64,000 bases of DNA, taken from NCBI GenBank assembly GCA_013398175.1, contig VZRZ01002176.1, forward strand, positions 347,946 to 411,945, written 5' to 3'. Below, piece after piece: positions 62,318 through 64,000 of this stretch (within the stretch, counting starts at the first letter, position 1; each line of letters begins with the position of its first letter). Made by a program: the position numbers and the translations under genes. The DNA is from Climacteris rufus. Lineage: Eukaryota; Chordata; Aves; Passeriformes; Climacteridae. The notes under the pieces were generated by a model. It was given only the letters and a program-made list of their open reading frames with translations, was not told the DNA's origin and searched no databases.

Positions 62318-62525
62318 AAAAAACCCAAAAAACAAACAACCAACAAACATCAAAAAAAACCCCACAAACAAAATGAACAACCCCCCCAAACAAAATAAAC
62401 AACAAAAACAAAACCACAAAAAAATCCCAAAACAAAACAAAATCCCAAAAAAATCCTCACACAAACAAAGTAAAGAAACAAAAAAAACCACACACCAAAC
62501 AACAACAAAAAAACTAGAGAAAAAC
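62318..62525. repeat. A/C-only low-complexity tract
   Basis: About 200 bases are almost purely A and C on the plus strand, with hardly any G, in irregular AAAAC/AAACCC units. The transcript strand of EPB41L2 is therefore T/G-rich here. Confidence 0.85.
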
Positions 62526-64000
62526 AGGTACTCAGACAACAGTGATAAACAAGTAGGATTTTATGAAACTGTTTTTTCCTACAAGCAAAAATAAGAGAGA
62601 ACTAACCATATTGCTAAAAGGGCCATATACAAAACTATGACTTTCAAGTACCTAAGATGGCATTAAAAAAAAGTTTCTTGAAAACAGGAATGACATTTGC
62701 TTTTTATGCCCCCCAACAAATCCCAAGAAGTTCCCCTGACTGCTGGGATGTTTCCAACATGGTCAAGTTTGCCCTTGACACAACACCAGTGAGCTCACTC
62801 AGTACTAGTGGGTGCATTCTCTAAGGTCCCAAGGGACTTGTCTCCCTAACTCAAATGTTCCCTAACCTAACCCTCTCTTTTTCCATTAATTTCCAAATCG
62901 CATCTTCAAGCTTTTGCTTGATTTACTGATCAAAAGATACTCAAGCAGCAAGAGTAAAGTTTTTCTGACTGAAACAGCTTATAGACTAAGAATAACATAT
63001 CAATACTATTTTTTTAAAGAAATAGGGCATTACTACTAATTCAAGATTTTCTATTTAGATTCTAGTGAATCTAAGGTATATAACAGCAGAACTCAAGTAT
63101 CAAGTCCTCATATTATGATTACTATCACTATAGTACAGAATTATATCTACCAACTGGCCACAAAAGTCTCAGTATTTAGTTATGGCTGAGAATCCTGATC
63201 AGCCTTGCTGACACTGAAGCTACTGCATCATGGCTTTCTCTCCTTTTATGCCTGGTGCCAGGTATTGCCTTATATAAAGACACATACAATAAGAATGAAC
63301 AATGGCAAAATTGAACAGACACTAAACTGCTGGGTCATATTTTGTTTCTTTCACACTCATTTTAACTTACGTGAATATAAATTGATGCAGTTCTACAAGA
63401 AAAAAGGAATGAGATGGTGACTCAAACAGAAAAGATCCCAATAAACAGTGTATTTTATTACTGATTATCATGAAGGTTTAAAATGGCAATTCTCCCAAAA
63501 GCTGTCAAATAATAACAGTAACAAAAACAAGGTATTTTTCAGTTTTACTTCACCATTAGCAAGTATACATATTTAAAATATGAAGAAGTTGGTCTATAGT
63601 CCATAGTAAATTGGAAGAGGCACCAGGAATGATAAAATCATGACAATTGCTCCAAACTAAAACCCAATTTAGTAGAAAAAGTCACCCTGCAACTTTAGGC
63701 CTTAAGTATGTACAGCCCTACAAAATGTGCTGTGGAGAGCAATTATTCTGTAGTACATTTTTCATGTTCTTATTTATTTCAATAGGTTTTTTTTCTTCTG
63801 GAACCACAACATAAAAAATAAGCAGACTTAACTAAAAGTAATGAAGGCTTTGGTATTGCTTTTTACAGTCAGTCTAATTTATAGTGAAGTGGTCTATATC
63901 TGACATGGTGTGGAAAGATCCATGTAGGACTAAAATGTCATACCTTAAGAAATATACACTGAAATTGTTTGGTTTTAACATCAAGAATAGAAAATTAAAA

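Larger units (their letters stand above)
4275..64000 (-). other. EPB41L2 (protein 4.1G) locus, 5' end outside window
   Basis: Protein 4.1G is a membrane-skeleton adaptor. Its FERM domain binds membrane protein tails, a central module binds spectrin-actin, and the C-terminal domain binds partners such as receptors and NuMA-type proteins (established for the family). Sixteen core coding exons are seen here, all GT-AG with matching phases, giving 772 codons plus stop. Human 4.1G, about 1005 residues, has a similar length from the equivalent residue onward. The tail KETELAEEDED and the 187-residue acidic exon separate it from EPB41 (ends ETEIADE), EPB41L3 (ends TPEDGED) and EPB41L1. The N-terminal headpiece and the start of FERM lobe F1 lie beyond 64000. 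Confidence 0.96.
51457..64000. other. Long intron reaching the window end
   Basis: I searched for the expected next exon (CKVTLLDG-type F1 strand) and did not find it, so this 12.5 kb appears to be intronic. It holds two plus-strand CR1 copies, a moderately GC-rich patch at about 53100-53300, and A/C-rich low-complexity DNA at 62318-62525. Confidence 0.55.

Noticed and set aside
51457..64000. Upstream FERM exon (CKVTLLDG strand) and headpiece exons
   Set aside because: Searched for by eye on the minus strand and not found; they probably lie beyond the window.
1..64000. CRISPR arrays, bacterial operons, tRNA or rRNA genes
   Set aside because: No regularly spaced repeats and no tRNA cloverleaf or rRNA-like sequence were noticed; the window is vertebrate intronic DNA.

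Overview
The window is vertebrate nuclear DNA, almost certainly from a bird. It is AT-rich and intron-dominated, carries several CR1 LINE 3' ends that finish in the typical short ATTCTGTG-like repeats, and contains avian-type LTR elements. One gene occupies most of it: the 3' two thirds of EPB41L2 (protein 4.1G), on the minus strand. Transcription runs from beyond position 64000 down to about 4275. I recognise the gene from its conserved protein, especially the C-terminal block ending KETELAEEDED, the 4.1G-specific SSHETLDIVEEKK / VDIDVAPQLICCSE exon, and a complete run of FERM exons.

In transcript order, the FERM domain is on exons 51352-51456, 47284-47326, 41494-41569, 39787-40005, 39252-39339, 37846-37998 and 36673-36770. 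The FERM-adjacent region is on 32413-32585 and a variable linker on 30768-30949. A 633-nt hydrophobic cassette is at 28591-29223. The spectrin-actin-binding module is on a 63-nt exon (26355-26417) and a 147-nt exon (23410-23556). Two unusual candidate cassettes follow (18688-18831 and 17680-17733), then the large acidic/serine exon (16909-17469). The 4.1 C-terminal domain is on 15272-15394, 14675-14773, 12531-12611 and 9839-9946. A 3' UTR exon (about 4275-5266) comes last. All listed exons have GT-AG boundaries and their phases fit exactly: the core exons sum to 2319 nt, or 772 residues plus stop. The first coding exons lie outside the window, and I found no exon between 51457 and 64000.

Three observations stand out. 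(1) A complete miniature LTR retroelement sits at 7276-8102. It has two ~350-bp LTRs that are nearly identical, only ~116 bp of interior holding a primer-binding-site-like sequence and a polypurine tract, and a perfect 6-bp target-site duplication. (2) Four TGCATG (RBFOX) motifs are clustered 48-132 nt downstream of the 63-nt spectrin-actin-binding exon, the arrangement known to control the homologous exon 16 of EPB41. (3) A 211-residue in-frame cassette carries a long hydrophobic, possibly membrane-inserting segment, resembling an exon I recall from the paralogue EPB41L3.

The rest is intron or 3' intergenic DNA with old CR1 fragments, one ~306-bp solo LTR (22523-22828), one ~1-kb ERV LTR (about 33991-35036), a GC-rich CpG block around 18.5-19.0 kb, simple repeats and two assembly gaps. 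I saw no RNA genes, no CRISPR array and no second intact protein-coding gene.
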